Source: Terriglobus albidus (GTDB lineage: Bacteria; Acidobacteriota; Terriglobia; Terriglobales; Acidobacteriaceae). From it: a stretch of 64,000 nucleotides of DNA. This document shows, piece after piece, positions 1 to 8,876 of this stretch (position 1 is its first letter; each line of letters starts with the position of its first letter). Below the pieces are notes generated by a model that made no database searches, was not told where the DNA came from, and saw only the letters and a program-made list of their open reading frames with translations. The stretch is taken from NCBI RefSeq assembly GCF_025685425.1, contig NZ_JAGTAS010000049.1:124001-188000 (forward strand), given 5' to 3'. The position numbers were made by a program, and so were the translations under genes.

Positions 1-1
1 C

Positions 2-757
2 GAGCGCAACCCCTATCAGACGCGCACCCGGTTCGATGAGACGGCGCTGGCAGAACTGAGTGCGTCGATCGCGGAGCTCGGTGTGGCGCAGCCGATCCTG
101 GTGCGTCCGCTGCCGGGCGGCAAGTTCCAGCTCATCGCCGGCGAGCGCCGCTGGCTGGCTTCGCAACGCGCAGGTAAGACGACCGTTCCCGCCATCATCA
201 AAGAGGTCTCGAACGAGCAGGCGATGGAGATCACCATCGTTGAGAACCTGCAGCGCGCCGACCTGAACCCAATGGAGCAGGCCAAGGCCTATCAAAGGCT
301 CTCAAGCGAGTTCGGCCTTACCCAGGAACAGATGGCCAAGCGCACCGGCAAAGATCGCGCCAGTGTCGCTAACTTCCTTCGGTTGTTGAAGTTACCGGAA
401 TCGGTCCAGGCCCGTGTGGAAGTGGGAGAGATCAGCTTTGGGCATGCACGTTCGCTGCTGGCCCTTGAAGACGTGCAACTCATTGAAAAGGCTGCACTTA
501 AGGTTGTACAAATGGGCATGTCCGTCCGCGCGACTGAGACGTTTGTACAAAACCAGCTCAACCCGGAGCGGAAGCTGGGCAAGGTCGAGGCGGTGGAAGA
601 TCCGCCGATGGACCCCAACGTAAAAGAAGCCCAGACGAAACTGCAGAGGACGCTTGGGTTGAAGGTGCGGATCGAGGATAAGAACGGCAAGGGCAAAGTC
701 GTCATAGAGTACGCCAATGTCGATGACTTCGATCGCCTGCTTGAGGCGCTGGCATGA
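2..757 (+). CDS. parB: ParB chromosome-partitioning protein (5' truncated by window edge)
   Basis: ParB binds parS sites near the origin and, as a CTP-dependent DNA clamp, works with ParA and SMC in chromosome segregation. The frame is open from the window edge, so the N-terminus (with the ParA-contact peptide) is missing; 251 residues are visible. Seen: an NPYQTR start of the ParB/Srx domain, the CTP-binding GERR box at visible residues 47-50, ENLQRADLNP at 81-90, a helix-turn-helix near LTQEQMAKRTGKDRASV and a C-terminal dimerisation segment. The stop overlaps the next start as ATGA, so the two are probably co-transcribed. parA presumably lies just upstream. No parS 16-mer was found in the window by eye. 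Confidence 0.95.
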   Translation, partial: ERNPYQTRTRFDETALAELSASIAELGVAQPILVRPLPGGKFQLIAGERRWLASQRAGKTTVPAIIKEVSNEQAMEITIVENLQRADLNPMEQAKAYQRLSSEFGLTQEQMAKRTGKDRASVANFLRLLKLPESVQARVEVGEISFGHARSLLALEDVQLIEKAALKVVQMGMSVRATETFVQNQLNPERKLGKVEAVEDPPMDPNVKEAQTKLQRTLGLKVRIEDKNGKGKVVIEYANVDDFDRLLEALA

Positions 758-1476
758 AGTGGCTGCGCGCGACCGCGCTTGAGTATCGTCTGCGGTATCT
801 GATTCACGCTGTCATCTTCATCGTTGGATTTACCGCACCGTGGAACAAGGGCTGGATGAATGTCGGCCGCCAGTCGGTATGGGTCGAGCTCTCCGGCGGC
901 ATGATGAAAGGCGCCGGACTCGGCTTCGCCGCGGCGACCGAGACAGTGCTGGTGCTGGCTGCTCTGCTGGCCTGCGCGGGAGCCTGGCTGCGAATCTGGG
1001 CTGCGGCCTACATCGGCACCGGAATCGTCCAGGACGCCAGCATGCGCGGCGAACGTGTCCTCGCAGATGGCCCGTATCGCTATACACGCAATCCGCTTTA
1101 CCTGGGCACCATTCTGCACACCCTGGGAATTGCCATCCTGATGCAGCCGCTGGCAGCATTGCTGGCCGTGGTGTTGATTACAGCGTTCCAGTTCCGCCTG
1201 ATTCTGCGGGAAGAACTGTTCCTCGAAGAACAGCGTGGCCCCGCGTATCTGAACTATAAGGCAGCCGTGCCCCGGCTGTTTCCTAGTCTTCAGCCGCGGG
1301 TTCCCGCAGGCGGAGCGAAGCCTGCGTGGGGACAGGCGATTCTGGGTGAGATTTATTTCCTTGGGGTTGCGGCTAGTTTTCTTCTGCTGGGCTGGCAATG
1401 GGACGCGTGGCTGATTCTGCGCGGCATCCTCATCTCTTGGGGTGCGGCGTTGGTGGCGCGGGCGTTCACGAATTAG
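754..1476 (+). CDS. Isoprenylcysteine carboxylmethyltransferase (ICMT/PEMT)-family membrane protein
   Basis: Integral membrane methyltransferase-like protein of 240 residues. The family signature GPYRYTRNPLYLG is at about residues 107-119, the segment that binds S-adenosylmethionine in ICMT and phospholipid N-methyltransferases. A second family motif (EELFLEEQRGPAYLNYKAAV) follows the fourth membrane span. Hydrophobic segments lie near residues 13-28, 55-90, 120-150 and 195-235, so about five spans. The substrate cannot be told; bacterial members of this family often act on lipids or are uncharacterised. The start overlaps the parB stop by 4 nt, a translational-coupling arrangement. Confidence 0.82.
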   Translation: MKWLRATALEYRLRYLIHAVIFIVGFTAPWNKGWMNVGRQSVWVELSGGMMKGAGLGFAAATETVLVLAALLACAGAWLRIWAAAYIGTGIVQDASMRGERVLADGPYRYTRNPLYLGTILHTLGIAILMQPLAALLAVVLITAFQFRLILREELFLEEQRGPAYLNYKAAVPRLFPSLQPRVPAGGAKPAWGQAILGEIYFLGVAASFLLLGWQWDAWLILRGILISWGAALVARAFTN

Positions 1477-1520
1477 TTTGCTGGTGGCCGGGGCGTACCC
1501 GCTCGATTAACCACAGAACT

Positions 1521-1735
1521 GGGTGCCCCATCCATTGCAACGCAATGTGGGATTTCTCGTGTACGGACCCTTTTCTTAGGTTGATCACGGCCCGAAAAGT
1601 AGGGGTAGAAAAGCAGATTTCTCCGCCTCCGGTCGCTACGAAATGACAAACCAAAAATAAATCGCGCGAAGTGCGATGCCTCACGCTAAGCCCCACCCTT
1701 CGCGGTAAAGCCGCGAAGGGTGGGGCAACGAGAGC
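1521..1735. repeat. Intergenic palindromic repeat cluster
   Basis: The 288-nt gap between the methyltransferase and the next gene holds no ORF of note. It contains a block resembling GGTGCCCCATCCATTGC with its mirrored partner (1521-1552), an AGCAGATTTCTC...GAAATGACAAA block (1612-1650), and a perfect 16-bp inverted repeat, 1690-1705 against 1711-1726, with loop TAAAG, centred on a run of CCCCACCC. Related blocks occur after many other genes here (for example near 6.85, 16.3, 22.7, 35.4 and 56.45 kb). They are probably REP-like elements that may also act as transcript ends. Confidence 0.7.
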
Positions 1736-1764
1736 ATTTCCGCCTTCAGACTGCGAACTACGGC

Positions 1765-2013
1765 TTAGCGGACGATGCGGAGCTGCGGAACAGCGGTCGG
1801 CATGGACGGGCGGCGGCCGGCGCGCTTGTAGCTGATTGCTCCGATGACGATAGCGCCAAGCATCAGCGGCAGACCGGCGATGAGAAAGAAGACGAAGAAG
1901 GCAAGAAACTCAAGAACGCGTGGGCGCTCCAGGGTGGAGCGCATCGTGGTGGCGTGCATGCCCAGAGCGAGCAGCGTATTCACAGCGAAATAGGCGAAGG
2001 CGAAAGTAGTCAT
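1765..2013 (-). CDS. Small two-span membrane protein, unknown function
   Basis: An 82-residue protein with two hydrophobic helices (about residues 4-20 and 37-62) joined by a basic loop, ending in a basic arginine-rich tail (YKRAGRRPSMP). I do not recognise a family. It stands alone, transcribed away from the TRIC gene, with about 99 bp between the two starts that presumably holds both promoters. The length, the clean hydrophobic pattern and the lack of a longer competing frame support a real gene. There is no strong ribosome binding site that would settle the start. Confidence 0.6.
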   Translation of the reverse strand: MTTFAFAYFAVNTLLALGMHATTMRSTLERPRVLEFLAFFVFFLIAGLPLMLGAIVIGAISYKRAGRRPSMPTAVPQLRIVR

Positions 2014-2112
2014 AATGATGGCTCAATCCGCTCATCGGCGCTGGTTAAGGGAACTTGATAGCAATTTACGCGCGTACGTGCCCAAGGTACCGTTACCTTT
2101 GGGGGAAGCGAG

Positions 2113-2756
2113 ATGGAAGCTCCTAAGCTACGCCGCGGCCTCGACCTCGTGTTGATGACCGCTGACTTCGCCGGCACACTCCTGTTTGCCATGGAGCGCG
2201 CCCTGGCGGGCATTCGCGGTGCTATGGATCTTTCCGGCATTTTGGTGCTCGCCTTTATTACTGCTGTTGGCGGAGGCATCGTCTGCGACCTGCTGATCGG
2301 AGCGACACCGCCGACATCAATCAAAGACTGGCGGTATGGAGCCATCGCTTTTACCGGCGGCATGCTGGCGTTCCTCTTTCATGGAGCCATGGCGCAGCAA
2401 GCCGGTTCCCTCCTGATGAGGGCCTTGGATGCGGCCGGGCTCTCATTGTTTGCCATCGCGGGAGCGACCAAAGCGCTGGAATTCGGCATGCATCCGATCA
2501 TGGCCGTGCTGTTGGGCACGATTACCGGCTGCGGCGTGGCAACCATCCGCGACATTCTTTCTAAATACGATTCCGGGGTGCTACGAGCCGATATCTATGC
2601 CTCGGCGGCGCTACTGGGTGCGCGGTAAGGGTGATTTCAGTGAGAACGCTGCGAGTGCATCCAAGTCTGGCAGCGCTGACCGGCGGCATCTCCTGCTTCG
2701 TCCTGCGCATGCTGAGCGTGTGTCAGGGATGGAGCCTTCCCAAGAGTGGAGCGTGA
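2113..2756 (+). pseudogene. TRIC/UPF0126-type cation channel, frameshifted near its 3' end
   Basis: Trimeric intracellular cation channel family protein (YadS/YicG-like, UPF0126), an inner-membrane monovalent cation channel family built from two triple-helix repeats. The open frame from ATG 2113 (preceded by GGGGGAAGCGAG) gives 171 residues ending YASAALLGAR with a stop at 2626-2628. Both repeats are recognisable (AVGGGIVCDLLIGATPP; GCGVATIRDILS). The missing last helix is intact one frame over: from about 2625 it reads VRVISVRTLRVHPSLAALTG and onward to WSLPKSGA, stopping at 2754-2756. Restoring one base in GGTGCGCGGTAAGG would give a normal 214-residue protein. Either a genuine 1-nt deletion or a sequencing error. 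Confidence 0.8.
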
Positions 2757-2766
2757 TACTACTGCC

Positions 2767-3585
2767 ATGTCATCGAATCCGAAGATGAAAAACCAGGAAC
2801 AGAAGAAACCGCTGGCGCTGGTGACTGGCGCCAGTAGCGGCATTGGATGGGAGCTGGCGCAAGTACTCGCCACGCATGGCTACGATCTGGTCCTGGTAGC
2901 CCGGCGCGAAGAACGGCTTGGGGAACTCGCAGAAACGCTGGCGCGGAAATACGGCGCCGCCACACAGGTGCTGGCCATCGATCTCTCGCAGCCGGGAGCA
3001 GCCGCACAGATCGAAGCAGAGCTCACGGTGCGCGAGGCGGAGATCGATGTGCTGGTAAATAATGCGGGCTTCAGTCAGCACGGACCGGTCACACAGCTTC
3101 GGGTCGAGCAGCTGCATGCGATCGTGCAGGTCAACATCATAGCGCTGATGGAGCTGACGCGATTGATCGCGCCATCCATGATGGCGCGTCACCGCGGACG
3201 CATTCTGAATGTGAGTTCTGTTGTAGGCTTTACGCCAACTCCGTTTGCAACCGTGTATGCGGCGACAAAGGCCTTTGTGCTGAGCTTCAGCGAAGGGCTG
3301 GCAGAGGAGCTGGAGGGTACCGGTATCACCGTCACTGCTTTTTGTCCGGGAACCACGAAGACGGAGTTCGCGGAGACTGCCGGCATGACGAAGACGATCG
3401 CCTTCCGCAGCGGGGCTATGTCCGCGAAAGAAGTTGCTGAGATTGGCTATGCCGGCATGATGCGCGGCGAGCGTGTCGTTATCTCCGGACGGATGAACTG
3501 GTGGATGGTCTTTGGGGTCCGGTTTGCACCAAGAAGGTTGGTGGCGAGGATTGCGAAGAGAATCATGAAACCGGAAAAAAGTTAA
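2767..3585 (+). CDS. Short-chain dehydrogenase/reductase (SDR), DltE/YqjQ-like
   Basis: Classical NAD(P)-dependent SDR of 272 residues with a Rossmann fold. Seen: TGASSGIG nucleotide-binding motif at about residues 19-26, NNAG near 98, a catalytic Ser in the NVSSVVG segment, and the YAATK active-site motif. The arginine-rich segment after strand 2 (VARREERL) suggests NADP preference. The substrate is unknown; similar proteins are broad-specificity oxidoreductases. A GTG in frame at 2746 is an alternative start, but ATG 2767 gives the family-like N-terminus. The start is 10 nt after the restored stop of the TRIC gene, so the two were probably co-transcribed. The stop codon TAA is the first unit of a heptamer repeat. 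Confidence 0.88.
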   Translation: MSSNPKMKNQEQKKPLALVTGASSGIGWELAQVLATHGYDLVLVARREERLGELAETLARKYGAATQVLAIDLSQPGAAAQIEAELTVREAEIDVLVNNAGFSQHGPVTQLRVEQLHAIVQVNIIALMELTRLIAPSMMARHRGRILNVSSVVGFTPTPFATVYAATKAFVLSFSEGLAEELEGTGITVTAFCPGTTKTEFAETAGMTKTIAFRSGAMSAKEVAEIGYAGMMRGERVVISGRMNWWMVFGVRFAPRRLVARIAKRIMKPEKS

Positions 3586-3633
3586 AAGTTAAAAGTTAAA
3601 AGTTGAAAGTTGAAAACGTACAGCATGGGTTGC
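3577..3633 (+). repeat. Heptamer repeat (AGTTRAA)5 with conserved tail
   Basis: Five tandem 7-bp units AGTTAAA/AGTTGAA starting inside the stop codon of the SDR gene, followed by a tail AACGTACAGCATGGGTT. The same arrangement recurs at seven other places in the first 28 kb of the window. Confidence 0.9.
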
Positions 3634-3688
3634 GCCATGTCCGCGAGATCTTATGCACTCCGCTCCCGATGAGCGAGTGCATCACCCT

Positions 3689-6677
3689 CTAGAACGTGAA
3701 GGCGAAGCCCATGGTGGCGCGCTGTTGGAAGAACATGCTGTCGGGTGGGCCGTTGAGGACGAGGACTTCGTAACCGTCCGGAAGGGTATCGGGAAGGAAG
3801 CTTTCGTAGGAGTCGCGGATGATGCGGGGATTGCGGGACCAGGTCTCGCGCCAGTCCATGCGCATGGTAAAGCGAGGCGTCACGCGGTACTTGATGCCGG
3901 CGCCGTACTGAAGTCCGGGCTGAAAGATGCCGCCGCCGTCGAGTGGAGGGGTGTTGCCGAAGTCGAAGGCGGCTTTGAACAGTCCGAGGTTCTTAAGGCC
4001 CAGCGTGTAGTACGAAGACGGTCGCTTCAACGGAGCATCCGCCAGTGCGATCAACTGCAGCACAGGACCGGCAGCAACATAAGGACGCCAGCGTGAGCTC
4101 GGCGGACGGAAATGCACCAGCGAGTTGTACTCGAACTGACGTGTTGTCAGGCCTACGGTTGCGGTGGCCTGGTTGAAATCCGAATCACTGATCGGTGTGT
4201 CTCCCGCGGGGATGGTGATCGCGAAGGCGCCTAGACGGTATTTGCCCTGCTGACGGAAGTAGCTGAACTCGTTTGAGACCCATTTCCAGGTGTTCACCGT
4301 GACCGAGAAACCTGCTGTCCAGCCATCACCAACCTCATCGGCAAGGCCTGCGATGTAAAGCGGATCGGTGTCTTTGCCGGGAACCAGAAGCACAATATCG
4401 GCTTCCAGGCTTTCATTCCGGAAGCGGGTGTAGCCTCCGTGGAACGCGATCTCATACTTTGGCGGAGCCCAGCGGTTGCGGAGAAGCGAGGTGTCGCGCT
4501 CCATGATCTGTTTTGCAGGATGGCTTTGCGGGCGACCGATGTTGTCGGAGCTCTCTTCATCGCTCACATCGGAGGCCTCCGTCCGATACCAGGTTCCGAG
4601 GTTCGCGGGGGCATCGTGCTCTGAGAAGAGAGTGAACCCTTTGCGGCTGTAGTCGATGCCCTGGTAGATGAGATTGCTGCGGTAGAGCTGGCTCCGCAGC
4701 GTAAGCATGGTGTTGCGCACACTGCGCTCGAACTTGTTAGGTCGCGGAGCAGATGTTGGCGCCGTGATGACCGGTGCGGTGCAATCGTTCAGACGAAGCA
4801 CGGCAACCTCACCATCGGTACGCAGACGGTCGCCGGTGGAGTTGTAGGCATCACGCGGAACCCAGGGACGGGGCACCATCTGCAGCGCATCAACACAGCG
4901 GGTAAAGATGAGATCGTTGACCACCTTATCGCGTTCATTGTCGATGTACTGATCGATGACGTGAATGAAGGTACGCTTCTTGCGCGAAAACGCGATGCCG
5001 GTGTCTTGCGTTGCCGAGGCGGTGAGCACAGCCTTTCCATCAAAGGTCTTACCGGTCGTGAAGACACGCAGGTGATGCCGTGCGTTGAAGGTATTGGTGG
5101 TCTTGGTCAGCGTGGTGAGGGGCTCTTGATGATCGAGCAGCAGTGTCGACATGGGAGCTTCGTTGTAGGTCTGGGTGCCACTGATGCTGCGCAGTGTGGA
5201 GAAGGTCGAGGCGGCGGTGAGCGAGTCGGCCGTGACCCACCCGGAGGCTGCAAAGGCGCGCTTGAGAGCATCCGGCGAACCGAGAAAGACGATGCTGGTG
5301 AGATCCGAGGGATGATCGCCAACCTGAGTTGTCGTACGGAAGGGAAGCGTCTGCAGGAAGGACGGGAGCTCTGCCTGAAGCGAGGTGACCTCGCGTGCTG
5401 TGGTGCGGGGATAGGTTGTCGCGGTAAGCAGCGGCAGGTTGAGTGCGCCGATCATCTCGGTGCCGGAAGGGTAGAGGATCTCGCTTTCGGCAAAGCCAAG
5501 CACAGCGATGGAGTCGGCAGTGAGAGCGACGTAAGCAATCGGGTCCACCTGTGCGAGACCGGTGATCTGGCCTTCGGCAGAGTGACCGAGCGTGGCGGTG
5601 GCTCGCTGCCCCTTGATGGTTCCGGCGGTATCGACGGTTTCGCGTGCGTTCTCTACCTGCACGACGCGCACATCGACGGGAAGAGTGGGACCGCTGGGAA
5701 CCTGCGCCTGCTCGAAGTGGAGTGTGACGGCGGCAGACTCATGTCCGAAGCCGTAGTGCACGCCGCGCACTTTCACAATATGTCCAGTGAAGCGGGTGTT
5801 CTGAGGAAGATAGATGTGGCCGTCGACGACGGCGGGAAGAATGAGAGCAGCCTCTACCGGCTTTCCAGCTTTGTCTGTGCGCGAGTTCAAAGGCTGCAGC
5901 AGGCGAAGCGTGAGTCGCGTCTCGGCAGGGACGCCGCTCTGTTGCTGAAGTGAGGAACGCAGGATGGTGTCGGTGCGCGAACCGGAGTGAACAAAGAGAT
6001 CTTCGCCATCCGTAAGCCATGTGGCTGACTCGGGCTTGAAGCCATGTGGCTGACTCGGGCTTGCCGTTGCGAACTACTACAGCGCGTCCATCAGGAAGAA
6101 GCTGCAGGGTCTCGCTACTTGTGAGGAAGATCCGGTGAAACAGATCTTCACCAAGAGCGATGCGCCGCGGAATCTCCTTCACGGTACTGCTACCCGCAGG
6201 AATGTAGCGGAAGGTGTCGCCAGTCAGGGTAGGACGCGTTGCCCCAATCAGACGCATGTGAATCGCAGTGGCGTCTGCGAGGTAGACCGCCGGTTGACCG
6301 TTCTGAATGCCTTTGAGCAGGAAGACAGAGGGCTCGCCACCGTTCTGCACTTCGAGGAACTCGGGGCTGTCGAGGGAAAGATCGCCAAGCGTGTGGCGTT
6401 CGCCCGAATCGAGATCGAAGATACGGAGCTGTAGCTGCGGATGCCCTTTCTCGGGCGGCGCGACGACGATGACCGAATGCGCCTGCTCGGCCAGCCAGGC
6501 ATGTGTGGCGCGTCGGGTGATGAGCTGTGGCTTGGGTTTGCCGTTGATGTGCGCTACCGCGCTTCCGAAGCTATGGCCGGGCTTGATGAGGACGTCGACG
6601 GAGCTTGCCGTCGGCTGTTGCGCGGTAAGTGAGCAGGCAAAGGCAGAAAGAATAAGAGCTGCATTGGGACGGATCAT
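3689..6677 (-). pseudogene. Large secreted protein with C-terminal outer-membrane beta-barrel, broken by a 25-bp tandem duplication
   Basis: Two adjoining frames on the minus strand are one gene. The 5' part starts at ATG 6677 with a signal peptide (MIRPNAALILSAFACSLTAQ) and reads about 200 residues of soluble, probably beta-rich sequence. The 3' part continues to 3689 and ends in an outer-membrane-protein-like domain of about 220 residues with a terminal phenylalanine (MGFAFTF). The frames are joined if one copy of the perfect 25-bp direct repeat at 6014-6063 is removed: the sequence then reads KPESATWLTDGEDLFVHSGS without a stop. Total length minus 25 is exactly 988 codons (987 residues). 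As it stands the protein ends early, out of frame. Function unknown; a surface or export role is inferred only from the signal peptide and barrel. Confidence 0.85.
6014..6063. repeat. Perfect 25-bp tandem duplication inside a CDS
   Basis: Copy 1 is 6014-6038 and copy 2 is 6039-6063; each begins AAGCCATGTGGC and ends CTCGGGCTTG, with no mismatch. 25 is not a multiple of three, so the duplication shifts the frame of the large surface protein gene. A back-to-back perfect repeat of this size can be lost or gained by slippage or recombination. Confidence 0.97.
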
Positions 6678-6734
6678 CGGGGGTGGTACCAATGTAACCC
6701 GACTTATGTTTGCAGGGCGACAGTTTGGGCAGAG

Positions 6735-6910
6735 TTAAAAGTTGAAAGTTAAAAGTTCAAGCGTTAAGACTGAGACGGGGTTGAGAAGTATGCCGGGCTT
6801 TTGCATAAGTACGATTCACGCGAAGCGCGATACCCCACGCTAGCCCAGCGAACAAGTTCGCCCGGGGCCCCACCCTTTCGCTACGCGAAAGAATGGGACA
6901 ACGAGAGCAT
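6735..6910 (+). repeat. Heptamer repeat copy plus palindromic repeat block
   Basis: The gap between the surface protein gene and the NmrA-like gene holds four heptamer units (AGTTAAA AGTTGAA AGTTAAA AGTTCAA, about 6735-6763) without the usual tail. A block of the CGCGAAGCGCG...CCCCAC...GGGACAACGAGAGCA type follows, with an inner CTTTCGC/GCGAAAG hairpin around 6877-6893. No gene is seen here. Confidence 0.75.
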
Positions 6911-6917
6911 CGCCACT

Positions 6918-7775
6918 TCAGGCTTTCTTCTGAATGAGCTCGCGCAGAGCGGTTTCAAGAGAGGTTGTGCCGCGGCGGGGTGTGCCTTCGAAGCGGATCC
7001 AGCCTTCATTGAAGCCGTCGAGCATGCGCATGCGAGGCTCGGGATATTGCATGCCGGCGGCGCGGAACTCTGCCTCCCATGTGTCGCGGGGAATAGCTTG
7101 GGCGCGGACCTCGCGGTTGAAGAGGCGACCGAGCGTGGATGCGATCTCGTTCGGTGTGACGTCGGCTGGTCCGGTGAGTTCGACGGTCCCGGTTGTGCCG
7201 TCTCTCCCGGTAAGCAGGTTAGCGGCGGTAGCGGCGATATCGGCGACTGCAACCATGGGGACAGGCCTGTCGAGAGGATGCAGGTGTGAGGCGAGGATGC
7301 CTTTTTCGCGGGCTTCCGCAAGAAGCCACTGCGTGTTCTCGATGAACCAGGTGGGACGCAGGAAGATAATAGGGCGGTTAAGGGCGCGAAGCTCTTGTTC
7401 CCACTGATGAAGCTGGATGAGGAGGTTATCGCGATTGACCTGGCCGCCGATGGTTGAGAGTGCGACGACCCTCCCGGGCTTTGCAGCTTCCAACGCGGTG
7501 CGGATGGACTTTGTGGCCGCAGTTGATTCTGGATATCCGGGCGCCGGATCGAAGACTGGTGGAAGCATCACGAAGGCAGCTTCGGTATCGGCAAATGCGC
7601 GCGCTAGTGCTGCGGTATCGTCCGTGGATGCGATAGTGACCTCCGCACCGGCGTGTTTCCAAACTTCACCTTTTTCCGCGCTGCGAACGATAACGCGCAC
7701 CTGTTTGCCTTCAGCTAACAGCTTGCGGGCAATCGCTCCACCTACCTGTCCCGTGACTCCCATGACTGCAATCAT
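6918..7775 (-). CDS. NmrA-like NAD(P)-binding SDR (QOR2-type atypical SDR)
   Basis: 285-residue atypical short-chain dehydrogenase of the NmrA/HSCARG/QOR2 group. The N-terminus carries the glycine-rich GVTGQVGGAIAR motif (residues 6-17) followed by VRVIVRS, typical of NADP binding. No YxxxK catalytic pair is obvious, as in redox-sensor and quinone-reductase relatives. ATG 7775 is chosen because GGAGAAAAGAA lies just upstream; an in-frame upstream start at 7841 has no such site and would run into the divergent lysR promoter. It is divergent from a LysR regulator 90 bp away, which probably controls it. Family members respond to or reduce quinones and electrophiles. Confidence 0.88.
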   Translation of the reverse strand: MIAVMGVTGQVGGAIARKLLAEGKQVRVIVRSAEKGEVWKHAGAEVTIASTDDTAALARAFADTEAAFVMLPPVFDPAPGYPESTAATKSIRTALEAAKPGRVVALSTIGGQVNRDNLLIQLHQWEQELRALNRPIIFLRPTWFIENTQWLLAEAREKGILASHLHPLDRPVPMVAVADIAATAANLLTGRDGTTGTVELTGPADVTPNEIASTLGRLFNREVRAQAIPRDTWEAEFRAAGMQYPEPRMRMLDGFNEGWIRFEGTPRRGTTSLETALRELIQKKA

Positions 7776-7852
7776 TTCTTTTCTCCTTCTCTGATCTGCA
7801 GATAGGACGCGGCAGTGCCCAGGGGTGATCCTGATATCCATGCATGGTAGTC

Positions 7853-7867
7853 ATGACATACTGTCAT
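7853..7867. promoter_or_regulatory. Inverted repeat (putative LysR operator)
   Basis: ATGACA-TAC-TGTCAT, a perfect 6-bp dyad in the 90-bp gap between the divergent NmrA-like and lysR genes. The right arm overlaps the first possible lysR start codon (7866). LysR regulators typically bind short dyads in such gaps and control both genes; assignment here is inferred from position. Confidence 0.5.
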
Positions 7868-8783
7868 GCATCCAATGAACTTCGATGAACGGACATTAAA
7901 CGGAGTGGGCGTCCTGGCTGCGGTAGTACGCAGCGGAAGCTTCGCGGCGGCGGGAAAGACGCTGGGTATCTCGCAATCTGGAGTGAGCCGTGCAATCTCG
8001 CGACTGGAGCAGCGGGTCGGGATTCGGCTGCTGGAGCGCACTAGCCGATCTGTGACACTCACGGCAGAGGGCCGCCGTTTGCATGAGCAGATTCTTCCGC
8101 TGCTTGCGGGCCTGGAGGAAGCCGCTGCGTCGATCCAGAGCGATGGCGCGGAGATCTCCGGCAGATTACGGGTGAATGCAGATGCGCTGTTTACACAGTT
8201 ACTGCTGGGTCCGCGGCTGCGAGAGTTTCTGGAACGGTATCCACGACTGACGCTGGAGCTGGATACCGGCGCACGTGCAAGAGACTTGGCAGGAGAGGGA
8301 TACGATCTCGCAATCCGCTTCGGCGATCCGCCGGAGTCGAGCATGATCGCCCGCCGATTGTTGGACACACGTGTTCTGACGGTTGCCTCTCCGGCTTATC
8401 TGAAACGTCATGGACATCCGAAGAGTCCGGAAGAACTGCGCGAGGGACACATGCTGATCGACTATCGCGATCCCGAGAGCGGACAACCATTCGAATGGAT
8501 CTTTCAACGAGGGCGGCGGCAGATCAGCATTGAGACACGCGGACGCCTGATGGTGAATGACGTAGTAACCATGCACGCGGCCTGTCTTTCGGGATATGGC
8601 ATCGCGCAGGTGCTGGAGCTCGGAATGGAAAAACATCTGCATTCGGGGCGATTAGTGGAGCTGTTTCCGGATTGGCCGGAGGAGAGATTCCCGTTGTTTG
8701 CGCTGTATCCATCGAGGAAGCACTTGCCGCAGAGGACGAGAGTGTTTTTGGAATTTGTAGAAGCAGTTGCTGGAAACAGTTGA
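7866..8783 (+). CDS. LysR-family transcriptional regulator
   Basis: 305-residue LTTR. N-terminal winged helix-turn-helix at about residues 8-66 with the family pattern (VVRSGSFAAAGKTLGISQSGVSRAISRLEQRVGIRLLERT read in two parts), then an effector-binding domain resembling the CrgA/AaeR group. Two ATGs compete: 7866 and 7875; neither has a clear ribosome binding site, and the first overlaps the putative operator. Divergent to the NmrA-like oxidoreductase, its likely target. The stop TGA is supplied by the first unit of a heptamer repeat (AACAGTTGAAAG). Confidence 0.93.
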   Translation: MHPMNFDERTLNGVGVLAAVVRSGSFAAAGKTLGISQSGVSRAISRLEQRVGIRLLERTSRSVTLTAEGRRLHEQILPLLAGLEEAAASIQSDGAEISGRLRVNADALFTQLLLGPRLREFLERYPRLTLELDTGARARDLAGEGYDLAIRFGDPPESSMIARRLLDTRVLTVASPAYLKRHGHPKSPEELREGHMLIDYRDPESGQPFEWIFQRGRRQISIETRGRLMVNDVVTMHAACLSGYGIAQVLELGMEKHLHSGRLVELFPDWPEERFPLFALYPSRKHLPQRTRVFLEFVEAVAGNS

Positions 8784-8822
8784 AAGTTAAAAGTTGAAAG
8801 TTGAAGACGTACGACATGGGTG
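8780..8822 (+). repeat. Heptamer repeat (AGTTRAA)4 with conserved tail
   Basis: Four units beginning in the last codons of lysR, then the tail GACGTACGACATGGGT. The lysR stop codon lies inside unit one. Confidence 0.9.
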
Positions 8823-8876
8823 AGGAGAAAGATTGCCACTCATCGAGGGAAGAAAACAGATGACATCCAATGCGGC

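Noticed and set aside
292-1398. Long minus-strand frame opposite parB and the methyltransferase
   Set aside because: It is antisense to two well-supported genes, with atypical composition and no domain.
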